Notes: a model not told the origin generated them from the sequence alone. A stretch of 18,878 nucleotides of DNA from Geobacter sp. UBA698 (GCA_002298925.1 DBMM01000023.1:1-18878); one strand, 5' to 3'. Numbered from the stretch's first letter, positions 7,195-15,969 are shown. Made by a program: numbers and translations.

Positions 7195-9189
7195 TTACTT
7201 GAATACGTAGTAGCCCAGAATCACTACCACACCGAAGGCCATGGACCATGCATAGTTGTAGATCAGGCCGGACTGCATGTAGCGGAAAATGCCGCTGAAT
7301 CCCATAACCACATTGGCAACACCGTTGACAACTCCATCCACGATCAGAACATCAAAACCCTTCCAGAGAAAACGGCCGAACGCCTTGCAGGGATTGACGA
7401 ATACGAAATCGTAGAGTTCATCGATATACCATTTGTTGTAGACAGCCCTGTGAAGAGCCGGGAAGGCGCTCACAAAAGCACTGGGGAGCTTGGTGTTCTG
7501 TACGTACATGGTCAGAGCGATAGTGATCCCGATTACAGCGATCACAACGGACATCCCCATCAAACCCCACTCCAAAGCATGACTGTGGTGGGCACCGGAA
7601 TGGGCATACTTGCTACCGTACTCATTTGCCAGCTCGAAAACCGGATCCAGCCAGTGCTCGAAGTAGTTGGGAAGCATGCCCATCAGCTTGGGCATACCGA
7701 TGTAACCACCGACAACAGCAAGGAAGCCAAGGACCATCAGCGGAATGGTGATGACGAGCGGCGACTCGTGCAGGTACCCCTTGACCTTCGGATTGATGCG
7801 GCATTCGCCGAAGAAGGTCATGAAGACCAGACGGAACATGTAGAAAGCAGTGAAGCAGGCGGCAATGGCGCCGGTACCCCAGAGAACGATGTTGACTGAA
7901 CCGTGATAAGGATTGGCGAATGCCTGCCAGAGAATTTCATCCTTGGAGAAGAAGCCGGAGAAACCGGGGATACCAGCGATCGCAATGGTCGATACAAAGA
8001 ACGTCAGGAAGGTGATCGGTAAGGCCTTTCTCAGACCACCCATGTTGCGCATGTCCTGCGGGTCGTCATGGAGATGGCCATGATGCAGGGCGTGGTGCAT
8101 GGCGTGGATGACAGAACCGGAACCAAGGAACAGACAGGCCTTGAAGAAAGCGTGGGTCATCAGGTGGAAGATACCGGCCGAGAATGCGCCGACACCCATT
8201 GCCAGGAACATGAATCCGAGCTGCGATACCGTCGAATAGGCCAGAACGCGTTTTATATCGTTTTGGGCGGTACCGATGGTGGCGGCAAAAATGGCTGTGG
8301 CGGCACCAACAACGGCAATGACCAACATGGTTTCAGGGGATTTGATAAATACGAAACTCATCCTGCCGATCATATAGACACCAGCCGTAACCATTGTCGC
8401 AGCATGGATCAGAGCGGAAACAGGGGTGGGGCCTTCCATGGCGTCAGGCAGCCAGGTGAAGAGCGGGATCTGGGCCGACTTGCCGGTGGCGCCGACGAAG
8501 AAACAGAGAGTCGCAATGGTCACAACACCGCCGTAAGGTAACAGATGCGATGCGGCCTTGATTTCCACGAAGTTAATTGTCCAGATGTTGTGGTTGCTGC
8601 CAAACCACCAGAACAAAGTAAACAGGCCGATCAGGAAGCCGAAGTCACCCACGCGGTTCATGACGAATGCCTTTTTTGCGGCGTCACCGGCGGACTTCTT
8701 GTGGAAATAGTAGCCAATCAGCAGATAGGAGCAGAGACCTACGCCTTCCCAGCCGATGAACATGACCAGCATGTTGCTGCCAAGAACAAGCAGAAGCATG
8801 GACATACAGAACAGATTGAGGTATGCAAAGAAGCGATAAAAGCCTTCTTCGCCGTGCATGTAGCCGATAGAGTAAAGATGGATCAGCGAACCGACACCGG
8901 TAACAACCATGATCATCACACATGAAAGCGGATCAAGGAGGAAGGCCATGTCAGCCTTGAAATTTCCGGAATGAATCCATGGGAAGACAACTTTTTCAAA
9001 GACGCGCTGTTCCGGCGGAAGCCCGATCATCTGCATCAGAATGCCGCATGACACAAGGAATGAGAGGAAAATCGCCAAGGTTCCGATTCCTCCAATAATC
9101 GCCTCGTTCTTGATCTTTTTCCCAAAGAGCCCGTTGATCAGGAAACCGATAAGCGGGAAAAGCGGGATCAGCCATACGTTGTCAAACAT
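7195..9189 (-). CDS. nuoL: NADH-quinone oxidoreductase subunit L
   Basis: This is a 664-residue distal antiporter-like subunit of the complex I membrane arm. NuoL proteins have about 14 core transmembrane helices plus a long lateral helix near the C-terminus that runs along the arm; the length here allows for it. Conserved marks are Glu148 in MFIGWEGVGLCSYLLIGYY, KSAQIPLFTWLPDAMEGPTP with channel Lys and His, and RVLAYSTVSQLGFM. A His-rich stretch (HAMHHALHHGHLHDD) lies in a loop between helices, as is common in NuoL. The C-terminal part (YNKWYIDELYDF onward) is the family's usual end. The ATG at 9189 has AAAGGAG six bases upstream. The 58-nt gap to nuoK holds nothing beyond the ribosome binding site. 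Confidence 0.98.
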   Translation of the reverse strand: MFDNVWLIPLFPLIGFLINGLFGKKIKNEAIIGGIGTLAIFLSFLVSCGILMQMIGLPPEQRVFEKVVFPWIHSGNFKADMAFLLDPLSCVMIMVVTGVGSLIHLYSIGYMHGEEGFYRFFAYLNLFCMSMLLLVLGSNMLVMFIGWEGVGLCSYLLIGYYFHKKSAGDAAKKAFVMNRVGDFGFLIGLFTLFWWFGSNHNIWTINFVEIKAASHLLPYGGVVTIATLCFFVGATGKSAQIPLFTWLPDAMEGPTPVSALIHAATMVTAGVYMIGRMSFVFIKSPETMLVIAVVGAATAIFAATIGTAQNDIKRVLAYSTVSQLGFMFLAMGVGAFSAGIFHLMTHAFFKACLFLGSGSVIHAMHHALHHGHLHDDPQDMRNMGGLRKALPITFLTFFVSTIAIAGIPGFSGFFSKDEILWQAFANPYHGSVNIVLWGTGAIAACFTAFYMFRLVFMTFFGECRINPKVKGYLHESPLVITIPLMVLGFLAVVGGYIGMPKLMGMLPNYFEHWLDPVFELANEYGSKYAHSGAHHSHALEWGLMGMSVVIAVIGITIALTMYVQNTKLPSAFVSAFPALHRAVYNKWYIDELYDFVFVNPCKAFGRFLWKGFDVLIVDGVVNGVANVVMGFSGIFRYMQSGLIYNYAWSMAFGVVVILGYYVFK

Positions 9190-9247
9190 GTAAGACTCCT
9201 TTATTCAATCGTTAAGCGTTGTCTGTACGGGTACTTTGCTGAACGTG

Positions 9248-9550
9248 TTACCACTTCATCAGGTTTACATCTTCAACATCAATGGATTCCTTGTTGTTGT
9301 AGAAGGCTATCATCAAGGCCAGACCGACGGCTGCCTCGGCAGCGGCAACAGTCATGACAAAGAAGACAAACACCTGACCATCAAGGTTACCAAGGTGACG
9401 GGACAGTGCCACGAAGGTTAGGTTGACAGCGTTGAGCATCAATTCGATGCACATGAAGATCACGATCGCATTTTTCCGGGATAGCACGCCAATCGTACCG
9501 ATAGAGAACAAAATGGCGCTGACGATAAGGTAACTGTTCAGGTTTTCCAT
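9248..9550 (-). CDS. nuoK: NADH-quinone oxidoreductase subunit K
   Basis: This is a 100-residue, three-helix membrane subunit that sits between NuoJ and the antiporter-like subunits and carries part of the proton path. Both key buried acids are present, Glu36 in FMCIELMLNAVNL and Glu72 in TVAAAEAAVGLAL, at the same numbers as in E. coli. The start MENLNSYLIV at 9550 is chosen because it gives the family length and alignment; an in-frame ATG 60 nt upstream lies inside nuoJ and would add 20 unrelated charged residues. A GAGGGA at 9558-9563 is 7 nt from this ATG. The gap to nuoJ is only 16 nt, and the two are probably translationally coupled. Confidence 0.97.
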   Translation of the reverse strand: MENLNSYLIVSAILFSIGTIGVLSRKNAIVIFMCIELMLNAVNLTFVALSRHLGNLDGQVFVFFVMTVAAAEAAVGLALMIAFYNNKESIDVEDVNLMKW

Positions 9551-9566
9551 GTAGAGATCCCTCAGT

Positions 9567-10070
9567 CTATAATTTTTTCTTAGCCAGAATGACGGCGCCA
9601 ACAATGGCAACCAGCAGCAGTATTGAAGTTATTTCGAAAGGGAGCAGGAACGTGGTAAACATTTCCTTGCCTATCAATTCAGTATGGCCTACCTGCTTGA
9701 TCACGTTGGAGGTGTATGGCCCAGCAGGGACTGCCGCGCGACTTTTGAATACAATAAAGGCGGCGTTAATCAGAGTGGCGAAACCGATAATGCAACTGAG
9801 TGCCACCTTGTGGGCATGCTTCTGGGTGGCGTTAACCCTGATATTGAGCAGCATGATGGTGAAAACGATCAGAACCATGATGGCGCCTGCATAAACCATG
9901 ACCTGTACGGCGGCCATGAAGGGAGCATCCAACATGACGTAATAGGTTGCCAGACAGAAAAATGTCAGTATCAACGACAAGGCACTGTTGATCGGGTTCT
10001 TGCAGCTGATTACCATGATCGCTGACACAATCGCCACCAGCGAGATGATTAGGAAGAAAAGGGTTTCCAT
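9567..10070 (-). CDS. nuoJ: NADH-quinone oxidoreductase subunit J
   Basis: This is a 167-residue integral membrane subunit of complex I with about five hydrophobic helices. The conserved VMVYAGAIMVLIVFTIMLL segment corresponds to TM3, the helix whose pi-bulge is linked in complex I structures to coupling of quinone chemistry to pumping. The N-terminal FLIISLVAIVSAIMVISCKNP and the 'NPINSALSL' turn are also typical. AGGAG stands six bases before the ATG at 10070, overlapping the very end of nuoI (TAA 10082-10084), which suggests coupled translation. No unusual features. Confidence 0.97.
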   Translation of the reverse strand: METLFFLIISLVAIVSAIMVISCKNPINSALSLILTFFCLATYYVMLDAPFMAAVQVMVYAGAIMVLIVFTIMLLNIRVNATQKHAHKVALSCIIGFATLINAAFIVFKSRAAVPAGPYTSNVIKQVGHTELIGKEMFTTFLLPFEITSILLLVAIVGAVILAKKKL

Positions 10071-10081
10071 GCACTGCTCCT

Positions 10082-10486
10082 TTATTTCTTTTCTAAGAGT
10101 CGTTCCTTGGAGTAGACAAAATCCTCACGGCGATAATTAGCCAGTTCGAACTCCTTGGTCATCCTGATGGCATCCACCGGACAGGCTTCTACACAGTATC
10201 CGCAAAAGATGCAGCGCAGCATATCGATTTCATACTTGGCAGCAAACTTGTCATGATTCTGATCTTCGCCCGCCTCAACGGTAATACACTTGGCAGGACA
10301 GACCGTGGGACAGAGATAGCAGGCAACACACTTTGCCTTGTCATGGGAGACATTCAGGGCATGCAATCCCCTGAAGCGCTCTGCTACCTTTGGCCGCTCA
10401 TCCGGATACTGCAGAGTAATCGGCTTCTTGAACATATGAGACAACGTGATTTTCAAACCATTCATTATCGGGGTAATCGGATTCAT
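10082..10486 (-). CDS. nuoI: NADH-quinone oxidoreductase subunit I (2x[4Fe-4S] ferredoxin-like)
   Basis: This is a 134-residue peripheral-arm subunit carrying clusters N6a and N6b, which pass electrons from NuoG to NuoB. Two Cys sets are complete: Cys53, 56, 59 and 63 (CVACYLCPTVCP) and Cys92, 95, 98 and 102 (CIFCGYCVEACPVD). An additional cysteine, Cys67 (CPAKC), follows the first set and is not needed for the canonical ligation. The N-terminal MNPITPIMNGLKITLSHMF is the amphipathic segment that docks at NuoH. The start at 10486 is preferred over an in-frame start at 10546, which would overlap nuoH and add 20 unrelated residues. Confidence 0.96.
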   Translation of the reverse strand: MNPITPIMNGLKITLSHMFKKPITLQYPDERPKVAERFRGLHALNVSHDKAKCVACYLCPTVCPAKCITVEAGEDQNHDKFAAKYEIDMLRCIFCGYCVEACPVDAIRMTKEFELANYRREDFVYSKERLLEKK

Positions 10487-10493
10487 GTTTCCA

Positions 10494-10499
10494 TCCTCT
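10494..10499 (-). promoter_or_regulatory. Ribosome binding site for nuoI
   Basis: On the minus strand this reads AGAGGA and lies 7 nt before the ATG at 10486. It supports that ATG as the start of nuoI in preference to the upstream in-frame start inside the nuoH end. Confidence 0.7.
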
Positions 10500-10526
10500 T
10501 GTTGGAGTTGCGTGTCTCGTAGTTGC

Positions 10527-11582
10527 TTAGTTGATAAAGTGACCAATTATGCCGGTGATTACTATGTTCACCAGGGCCAGCGGCAGCAGGACCTTCCACC
10601 CCAGATGCATCAGCTGGTCATAACGGTAGCGCGGAAGCGTGGCGCGAATCCACATGCAGAAGAAAATCAGTGCGTAAACCTTGGCAACGAAATAGACCGG
10701 TCCAAGCAGGGCGAATGATCCCACCAGGGGCCCCTGCCAGCCGCCCAGAAACAGGGTGGTGGTCAGTGCGCACACTGTGATCATGTTGGCATATTCAGCC
10801 ATGAAGAACATGGCATATTTCATACTGGAATACTCGGTACAGAAGCCGGATACCAGTTCTGTTTCAGCCTCAGGAAGGTCAAATGGTGTACGGTTGATCT
10901 CGGCCAGTGAGCAGATAAAGAACAGGCAGAAAGCCAGTGGTTGCTTGAAGACGTACCAGAGTCCGGACTGCTGATTCACTATTTCGTTCAGCGAAAGGGT
11001 ACCGGACAACATGAAGACTGAAACGATCGCCAGGCCGGCGGAAAGTTCATAGGATATCATCTGGGCCGAAGCGCGCAGGCCTCCCATCAATGAGTACTTG
11101 CTGTTGGATGCCCAGCCGGCCAGAACTATGCCGTAGACTCCCAGAGAAGACATCGCCAGTATGTACAGAGCTCCGACGTTAAGGTCATAGACCTTGCCGC
11201 TGGCTGTATCGATATAGCTGGCAATCTGCAGCGGAATCTTATAGCCAGCCACTTCGATCACACCGCCGAAGGGAATGACCGCAAAGGTAATGAAAGCCGG
11301 GATTAAAGCAATCAGCGGCGCTATCAGAAAGGCAAACACACTGGCCTGGGCTGGAATAATTTCCTCTTTAAAGAAGAGTTTTAAACCGTCGGCGATCGGT
11401 TGCAGCAAGCCGTGCCAGCCGGTACGCATGGGGCCCAGGCGGACCTGCATGTGACCAATGATCTTGCGTTCAGCGTATGTGGAGTAAGCCACAGTCAGCA
11501 AAACAAATACAAATGCAACCAAGACCTTGGCGACCATTGCGATGTAGTACATCATTGGAAGTCCGAATATTTCCATTCCCAT
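10527..11582 (-). CDS. nuoH: NADH-quinone oxidoreductase subunit H
   Basis: This is a 351-residue membrane subunit at the junction of the two arms that forms much of the quinone chamber with NuoB and NuoD. Family signatures are TYAERKIIGHMQVRLGPMR (Glu38 and neighbouring Arg residues), GLLQPIADGLKLFFKE, and the acidic cytoplasmic loop FDLPEAETELVSGF. It ends in a last helix near LALVNIVITGIIGHFIN. The length is normal. Either the ATG at 11582 or the ATG two codons later could be used; the GAGGG before them is 4 nt from the first and 10 nt from the second. It lies 55 nt from nuoG and 40 nt from nuoI. Confidence 0.97.
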   Translation of the reverse strand: MGMEIFGLPMMYYIAMVAKVLVAFVFVLLTVAYSTYAERKIIGHMQVRLGPMRTGWHGLLQPIADGLKLFFKEEIIPAQASVFAFLIAPLIALIPAFITFAVIPFGGVIEVAGYKIPLQIASYIDTASGKVYDLNVGALYILAMSSLGVYGIVLAGWASNSKYSLMGGLRASAQMISYELSAGLAIVSVFMLSGTLSLNEIVNQQSGLWYVFKQPLAFCLFFICSLAEINRTPFDLPEAETELVSGFCTEYSSMKYAMFFMAEYANMITVCALTTTLFLGGWQGPLVGSFALLGPVYFVAKVYALIFFCMWIRATLPRYRYDQLMHLGWKVLLPLALVNIVITGIIGHFIN

Positions 11583-11637
11583 CTGACCCTCTTTCCTTGG
11601 ATTATGAAATAGTCCGAGAACGTTTCTTTAGTGTGTA

Positions 11638-14103
11638 TTACTTGGCCAATGTAACCCAGGTCACTGCGGCACCACTCCAGAACTGATTAACCGATGAGTC
11701 GCTGAAGTGATAGGGGCTAAAGACAACACCAACCGGCATGCGCGGTGAGACACGGGCTTTCAGTTTTGCACTTCCCGATGCAGATGTGACGGTCAACAGG
11801 TCGTCATTGCCTACTTTCATGTTGGCAGCATCCGTACGGGAAATTTCAAGATAGCCTTCGGGACAGACATGCATTGGGCCTTCACCGTACTGGGACAATG
11901 TACCGCAGTGGTAGAGAGCACTACCGGTCACCAGAGCCATCTTGCCGCTTTCAGCCTTGGACGCAGTCAAACTGACCGAGTTGAAAACCGGTTTGATGGC
12001 AACCTTGGCAAACTGGCCGGTTTCGCCCAGAGTGGCATAGTTCATTGATTCGTAGCCAGGTACGCCGGCTGCAATTTCAGCAAAAACTGCCGCGGGAGAA
12101 ACAGGTGCCCGACCGCCCAGCAGGGTGATCAGTGTACTGAAAATTTCGAAATCGGAACGGCTCTGGCCGATCTTCTGAATGGCAGGCTTGAAATGCTGCA
12201 CACGGCGGTCAATGGCGGTAAAAGTCCCTTCCTTCTCGGCAAATGAGCAGGCCGGCAGGACCACATCAGCCATGGCTGCCGTTTCAGTAAGGAACAGGTC
12301 CGATACGACCAAGAAATCAACCTTTTCAAGCGCATTCCTGACTCGTGTCTGGTCCGGATAGGATACCAGCGGATTCTCGCCAGCAACAAACAGGGTCTTC
12401 ACAGCGCCGGAGGCACATCCGTCCAGGATCTGGATAGCGTTTTTGGCACCAGCCTCAGGATAAAAGCCCATATCTACGGCACCCTGACTGTTGTTCTTTT
12501 CGGACATGCAGAGGATGCCGCTACCTTCGACGCCCAGCTTACCGGTCAGAATGGCAAGATTAGCCAAGGCCGATGCCATTTCGGCGTTGTGTCCAGGATA
12601 GGCCAGACCAACCGGGAAAATGATCAGCGGTTTTTCGGCAGCCGCGTAAGCGCGGGCCAGCTGCTTGATTTCATCAGCGGTTAAACCACACTGAGCAGAG
12701 ACTAATTCAGGAGTAAAAGCGGACAGGCCCTTCTCCAACTCGACAAAACCCTCAACGGAGCCTGCTGAAGCACCGGCCAGTTTCTCGTCCAGGATGGTTT
12801 TGGCCACGGCATTAATCAGTGCGATCTCGTTACCGGGAGTGTGCAGCAATGTTTTTGCATCGGGCAATCTGGCAAGCTTGCCGCGCTTGTCGGACAGAAT
12901 GTAGAGTTTGACCCCCTTGTTCTTGACCGCCATGTTGATTTCAAAACCTACCACGGGGTGGGTCTCATAGGCATCGGTCTTAACGACCAGCAACAGATCA
13001 CTCTTCTGGATATCCAGGATCGTCGAAGGGGAAGCGGTTGCGCCAAGGCTCTTGGCAAAACCTTCAGTCAGTGCCGAGTGAGCATAGCCGGCAGAGTGGT
13101 CGTAATCCTTTGAACCAGACAGTTCCATCAGTTTCTTAAACAAGACTATTTCTTCGTTGGCCAGTCGTGGGGTAGCCAGTGCGGCGACATTGCCAGACTT
13201 GAGGCGTCCTGCCACAAGCTCCAAAGCTTCATCCCAGCTGGACTCTACCAGGGAATTACCTCTGCGAATCAGCGGTTTGGCCAGGCGCTTGTCGCTGTTG
13301 ATAAACTGGTAACCGAAGCGACCGCGAACGCACAACTGACCTTTGTGGAAACCCTGATTATCATCGTAGATGGTTGTAAGAACCTTGTTATCCTTAACCC
13401 CCAGCGTCAAATTACAGCCGGTACCGCAATAGCCGCAAACTGTTTTTTGCTTGGTAAGTGCCCAGAAGCGGGACTTGAATTTGAAAGGCCGTGCCAGCAA
13501 TGAACCGACCGGGCAAACTGAAACGCAGGAGCCACAGAATTCACAGTTGAGGGCGCCCTCGAACTCGCAGCCGATCTTGGTTTCGATGCCACGGTCAATG
13601 AAGGTCAAAGCACCAAAACTGACGATCTCATCACAGATACGGGCACATTTACCGCAAAGAACACAGCGGTTCATGTCACGTTCAATCAGGGGGTTATTGT
13701 AATCGATTTCATGATGAAATTTTTCATCGGTGAAGCGATTCGCGCTGACCTTGTACTCGTAAGTCAGGTTCTGCAGGTCACAGTCACCACCCTTATCGCA
13801 GACCGGACAGTCAATCGGATGATTCAGCAGCAACAGTTCGAGAACCATCTTGCGTGCTTTGACAATATCCGGAGTAGATGTGAGGATGATCATGCCTTCC
13901 GTAACCGGGGTGGTGCAGGCCGGAATCTGGCGTCCTTTCATCTGCTCGACTTCCACCAGGCACATGCGGCAGGCACCAAACGGCTTGAGTTTATTGTCAT
14001 GACACAGAATCGGGATATTAATCCCATTCAATTTGGCCGCTTCATAAATAGTGGCGGTTTTGGGTGCGGTAACTTGCTTGTCGTCGATTGTAAGATTTAC
14101 CAT
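11638..14103 (-). CDS. nuoG: NADH-quinone oxidoreductase subunit G (iron-sulfur, molybdopterin-oxidoreductase fold)
   Basis: This is an 821-residue peripheral-arm subunit that carries electrons from NuoF to NuoI. Residues 1-80 form a [2Fe-2S] ferredoxin domain (N1b: Cys34, 45, 48, 63). Next is a His/Cys-ligated [4Fe-4S] site (N5: His95, Cys99, 102, 108 in HPIDCPVCDKGGDC). A [4Fe-4S] pair of motifs follows, CVLCGKCARIC (147-157) and CEFCGSCVSVCP (187-198). The rest is a molybdopterin-oxidoreductase-like domain without evidence of a catalytic role. It begins with Cys223, 226, 230 and 258, the four-Cys set expected for the off-path cluster N7. E. coli NuoG is longer (about 908 residues). The ATG at 14103 is preceded by AGAGG. 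Confidence 0.97.
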   Translation of the reverse strand: MVNLTIDDKQVTAPKTATIYEAAKLNGINIPILCHDNKLKPFGACRMCLVEVEQMKGRQIPACTTPVTEGMIILTSTPDIVKARKMVLELLLLNHPIDCPVCDKGGDCDLQNLTYEYKVSANRFTDEKFHHEIDYNNPLIERDMNRCVLCGKCARICDEIVSFGALTFIDRGIETKIGCEFEGALNCEFCGSCVSVCPVGSLLARPFKFKSRFWALTKQKTVCGYCGTGCNLTLGVKDNKVLTTIYDDNQGFHKGQLCVRGRFGYQFINSDKRLAKPLIRRGNSLVESSWDEALELVAGRLKSGNVAALATPRLANEEIVLFKKLMELSGSKDYDHSAGYAHSALTEGFAKSLGATASPSTILDIQKSDLLLVVKTDAYETHPVVGFEINMAVKNKGVKLYILSDKRGKLARLPDAKTLLHTPGNEIALINAVAKTILDEKLAGASAGSVEGFVELEKGLSAFTPELVSAQCGLTADEIKQLARAYAAAEKPLIIFPVGLAYPGHNAEMASALANLAILTGKLGVEGSGILCMSEKNNSQGAVDMGFYPEAGAKNAIQILDGCASGAVKTLFVAGENPLVSYPDQTRVRNALEKVDFLVVSDLFLTETAAMADVVLPACSFAEKEGTFTAIDRRVQHFKPAIQKIGQSRSDFEIFSTLITLLGGRAPVSPAAVFAEIAAGVPGYESMNYATLGETGQFAKVAIKPVFNSVSLTASKAESGKMALVTGSALYHCGTLSQYGEGPMHVCPEGYLEISRTDAANMKVGNDDLLTVTSASGSAKLKARVSPRMPVGVVFSPYHFSDSSVNQFWSGAAVTWVTLAK

Positions 14104-14147
14104 CTCAACCTCTGTCTGTGAGTTTGACTGTTCTAGTGGTGTTCAGC

Positions 14148-15929
14148 TTATTCAAGTGCCATGAAGCGGCAGGCATCGTAACAGGATTTGCACTTGGTGC
14201 ACTTTTCCTTGTCAAGCCAAGCCAATTGGCCTTTTTCCCAAACAATGGCATCCACAGGGCAAGCTTTCTTGCAGGCACCGCATTTAACGCACTTGTCCTC
14301 TACTACCTGCCACAGCAGCAATTCCTTGCAGCAGTTGGACGGGCAGCGCTTATCGTTGATATGCGCTTCGTACTCATCGCGGAAATAGTTGATTGTAGAA
14401 AGAATCGGATTGGGAGCGGTCTGACCGAGTCCGCACAGCGAAGCCTTCTTGATGGCAACGCCCAGATCCTGAAGAGTCGCAATGTCGGAAATCTCACCGC
14501 GGCCTTCTGTAATGCGCTCAAGAATATCCAGCATCACCTTTAGGCCGATACGACAGGGTACGCACTTTCCGCAGGACTCCATTCTGGTGAAATTGAGGAA
14601 GAAACGGGACACGTCAACCATACAGGTAGTTTCGTCCATAACGACCAGGCCACCGGAACCCATCATGGCTCCGGCCTTGATCAGAGAATCGTAGTCGACC
14701 GGGGTGTCCAGGATTTCAGCCGGAATACATCCGCCGGAGGGACCACCGGCCTGAACTGCCTTGAACTTGCGATTATTAGCGATGCCGCCACAGACGTCGT
14801 AGATAACCTCACGGATCTTCATGCCGGCCGGAACTTCCACCAGACCGGTATGCTTAACCTTACCGGTAACGGCGAAGATCTTGGTCCCTTTGGTGGTATC
14901 GGTTCCCAGCGAGGCGTACCAAGCGGAACCCTTGTTGATGATATGGCGGACGTTGCCAAAGGTCTCAACGTTGTTGATATTAGTAGGCTTACCCCACAGA
15001 CCGCGCACGGCCGGGAAAGGCGGACGGGGGCGACTCATGCCGCGATGACCCTCGATGGAGGCCATCAAAGCTGTCTCTTCACCACAGACAAACGCACCGG
15101 CACCCATCTTGATACGCATGTCGAAATTGAGCCCCCAACCCTGAATATTTTGTCCCAGGTAGCCCTTTTCGTAACAGATATCAATTGCATGCTGAAGGCG
15201 TTGAACCGCCAGCGGATACTCGGCGCGGACGTAGACATATCCAAAGTCGCAGCCGATGGCATAGGCCGCTATCATCATTCCCTCGATGATACAGAAGGGG
15301 TCGCCCTCAAGAAGAGAGCGGTCCATGAATGCGCCCGGGTCCCCTTCGTCGGCGTTACAAATCAGGTATTTATGGTCACCGGGAGATGCCTTGCAGAAGG
15401 ACCACTTCATACCGGTAGGGAAACCACCACCCCCACGACCGCGCAAGCCTGACTTCTTGACTTCCTCGATGACCTCTTCCGGCTTCATGGACTTGACACA
15501 CTTCTCAATGGCCTTGAATCCGTCTTCCTCAAAATAGGCATCGATACTGTCCGGGTCTATCTGGCCGCAACCGGTCATGACAACGCGCATCTGTTTATCT
15601 ACAAATGTGTTGTAATACGGTTTAGCTTTGCGCTTTTCCATTACCGTCTTGGCGACGATATGTTCGTCGATGATCTTTTCGACCTCTTCAGGTTTAACAA
15701 AGTCGTAAGTGACCCGCCCTTGTTCAGGGGTTATGATGTCAACCAGCACATCGTTGGCACACAGGCCGCGGCAACCGGTCTTGATGACATCGCAACGTTT
15801 GCCAACAATGGCATCAACGCCCTTTTCCCCAAGATGCTTAACGAATGCCGCCTCAACCTCTTTGGCGCCCATCGAAATTCCGCCGGTTCCCTGGCAGATC
15901 AGAATTTTTATCGCTGCGTTTTCGCTCAT
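14148..15929 (-). CDS. nuoF: NADH-quinone oxidoreductase subunit F, HydB/HndC-like long form
   Basis: This is a 593-residue subunit that oxidises NADH at FMN and feeds the Fe-S chain. It is far longer than E. coli NuoF (about 445 residues). Residues 1 to about 110 are a thioredoxin-like ferredoxin domain. The core (about 115-520) shows the FMN/NADH glycine-rich GLRGRGGGGFPTG (161-173), ICNADEGDPGAF, GAGAFVCGEETAL, and N3 ligands Cys453, 456, 459 and 499 (ESCGKCVPC and SLCGLG). The C-terminus is a double [4Fe-4S] ferredoxin domain: Cys547, 550, 553, 557 and Cys577, 580, 583, 587. This order is that of HydB and HndC, the flavin subunits of multimeric hydrogenases. The N-terminal domain has Cys12, Cys53 and Cys57 but Gly17 where relatives have the second Cys. 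It lies within a full nuo operon, so a complex I role is secure; extra partners such as ferredoxin are inference. AGGGGA precedes the ATG at 15929. Confidence 0.96.
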   Translation of the reverse strand: MSENAAIKILICQGTGGISMGAKEVEAAFVKHLGEKGVDAIVGKRCDVIKTGCRGLCANDVLVDIITPEQGRVTYDFVKPEEVEKIIDEHIVAKTVMEKRKAKPYYNTFVDKQMRVVMTGCGQIDPDSIDAYFEEDGFKAIEKCVKSMKPEEVIEEVKKSGLRGRGGGGFPTGMKWSFCKASPGDHKYLICNADEGDPGAFMDRSLLEGDPFCIIEGMMIAAYAIGCDFGYVYVRAEYPLAVQRLQHAIDICYEKGYLGQNIQGWGLNFDMRIKMGAGAFVCGEETALMASIEGHRGMSRPRPPFPAVRGLWGKPTNINNVETFGNVRHIINKGSAWYASLGTDTTKGTKIFAVTGKVKHTGLVEVPAGMKIREVIYDVCGGIANNRKFKAVQAGGPSGGCIPAEILDTPVDYDSLIKAGAMMGSGGLVVMDETTCMVDVSRFFLNFTRMESCGKCVPCRIGLKVMLDILERITEGRGEISDIATLQDLGVAIKKASLCGLGQTAPNPILSTINYFRDEYEAHINDKRCPSNCCKELLLWQVVEDKCVKCGACKKACPVDAIVWEKGQLAWLDKEKCTKCKSCYDACRFMALE

Positions 15930-15969
15930 GACTGAATTGTCCCCTACTTGGATAGTTTCGAGCTACTTA

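Noticed and set aside
7078..7899. 273-codon plus-strand open frame opposite nuoL and the nuoM start
   Set aside because: It is rich in His, Asp, Glu and Gln, as expected for the antisense of a membrane protein, spans the nuoM/nuoL junction, and has no family resemblance. It is a shadow of nuoL.
9190..9247. 58-nt nuoL/nuoK gap examined for an internal promoter, terminator or small gene
   Set aside because: Only the nuoL ribosome binding site is visible; there is no convincing hairpin, promoter or reading frame.
14850..15452. 200-codon plus-strand open frame opposite nuoF
   Set aside because: It lies entirely within the conserved NuoF core, with no recognisable domain or supporting context. 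It is a shadow frame.
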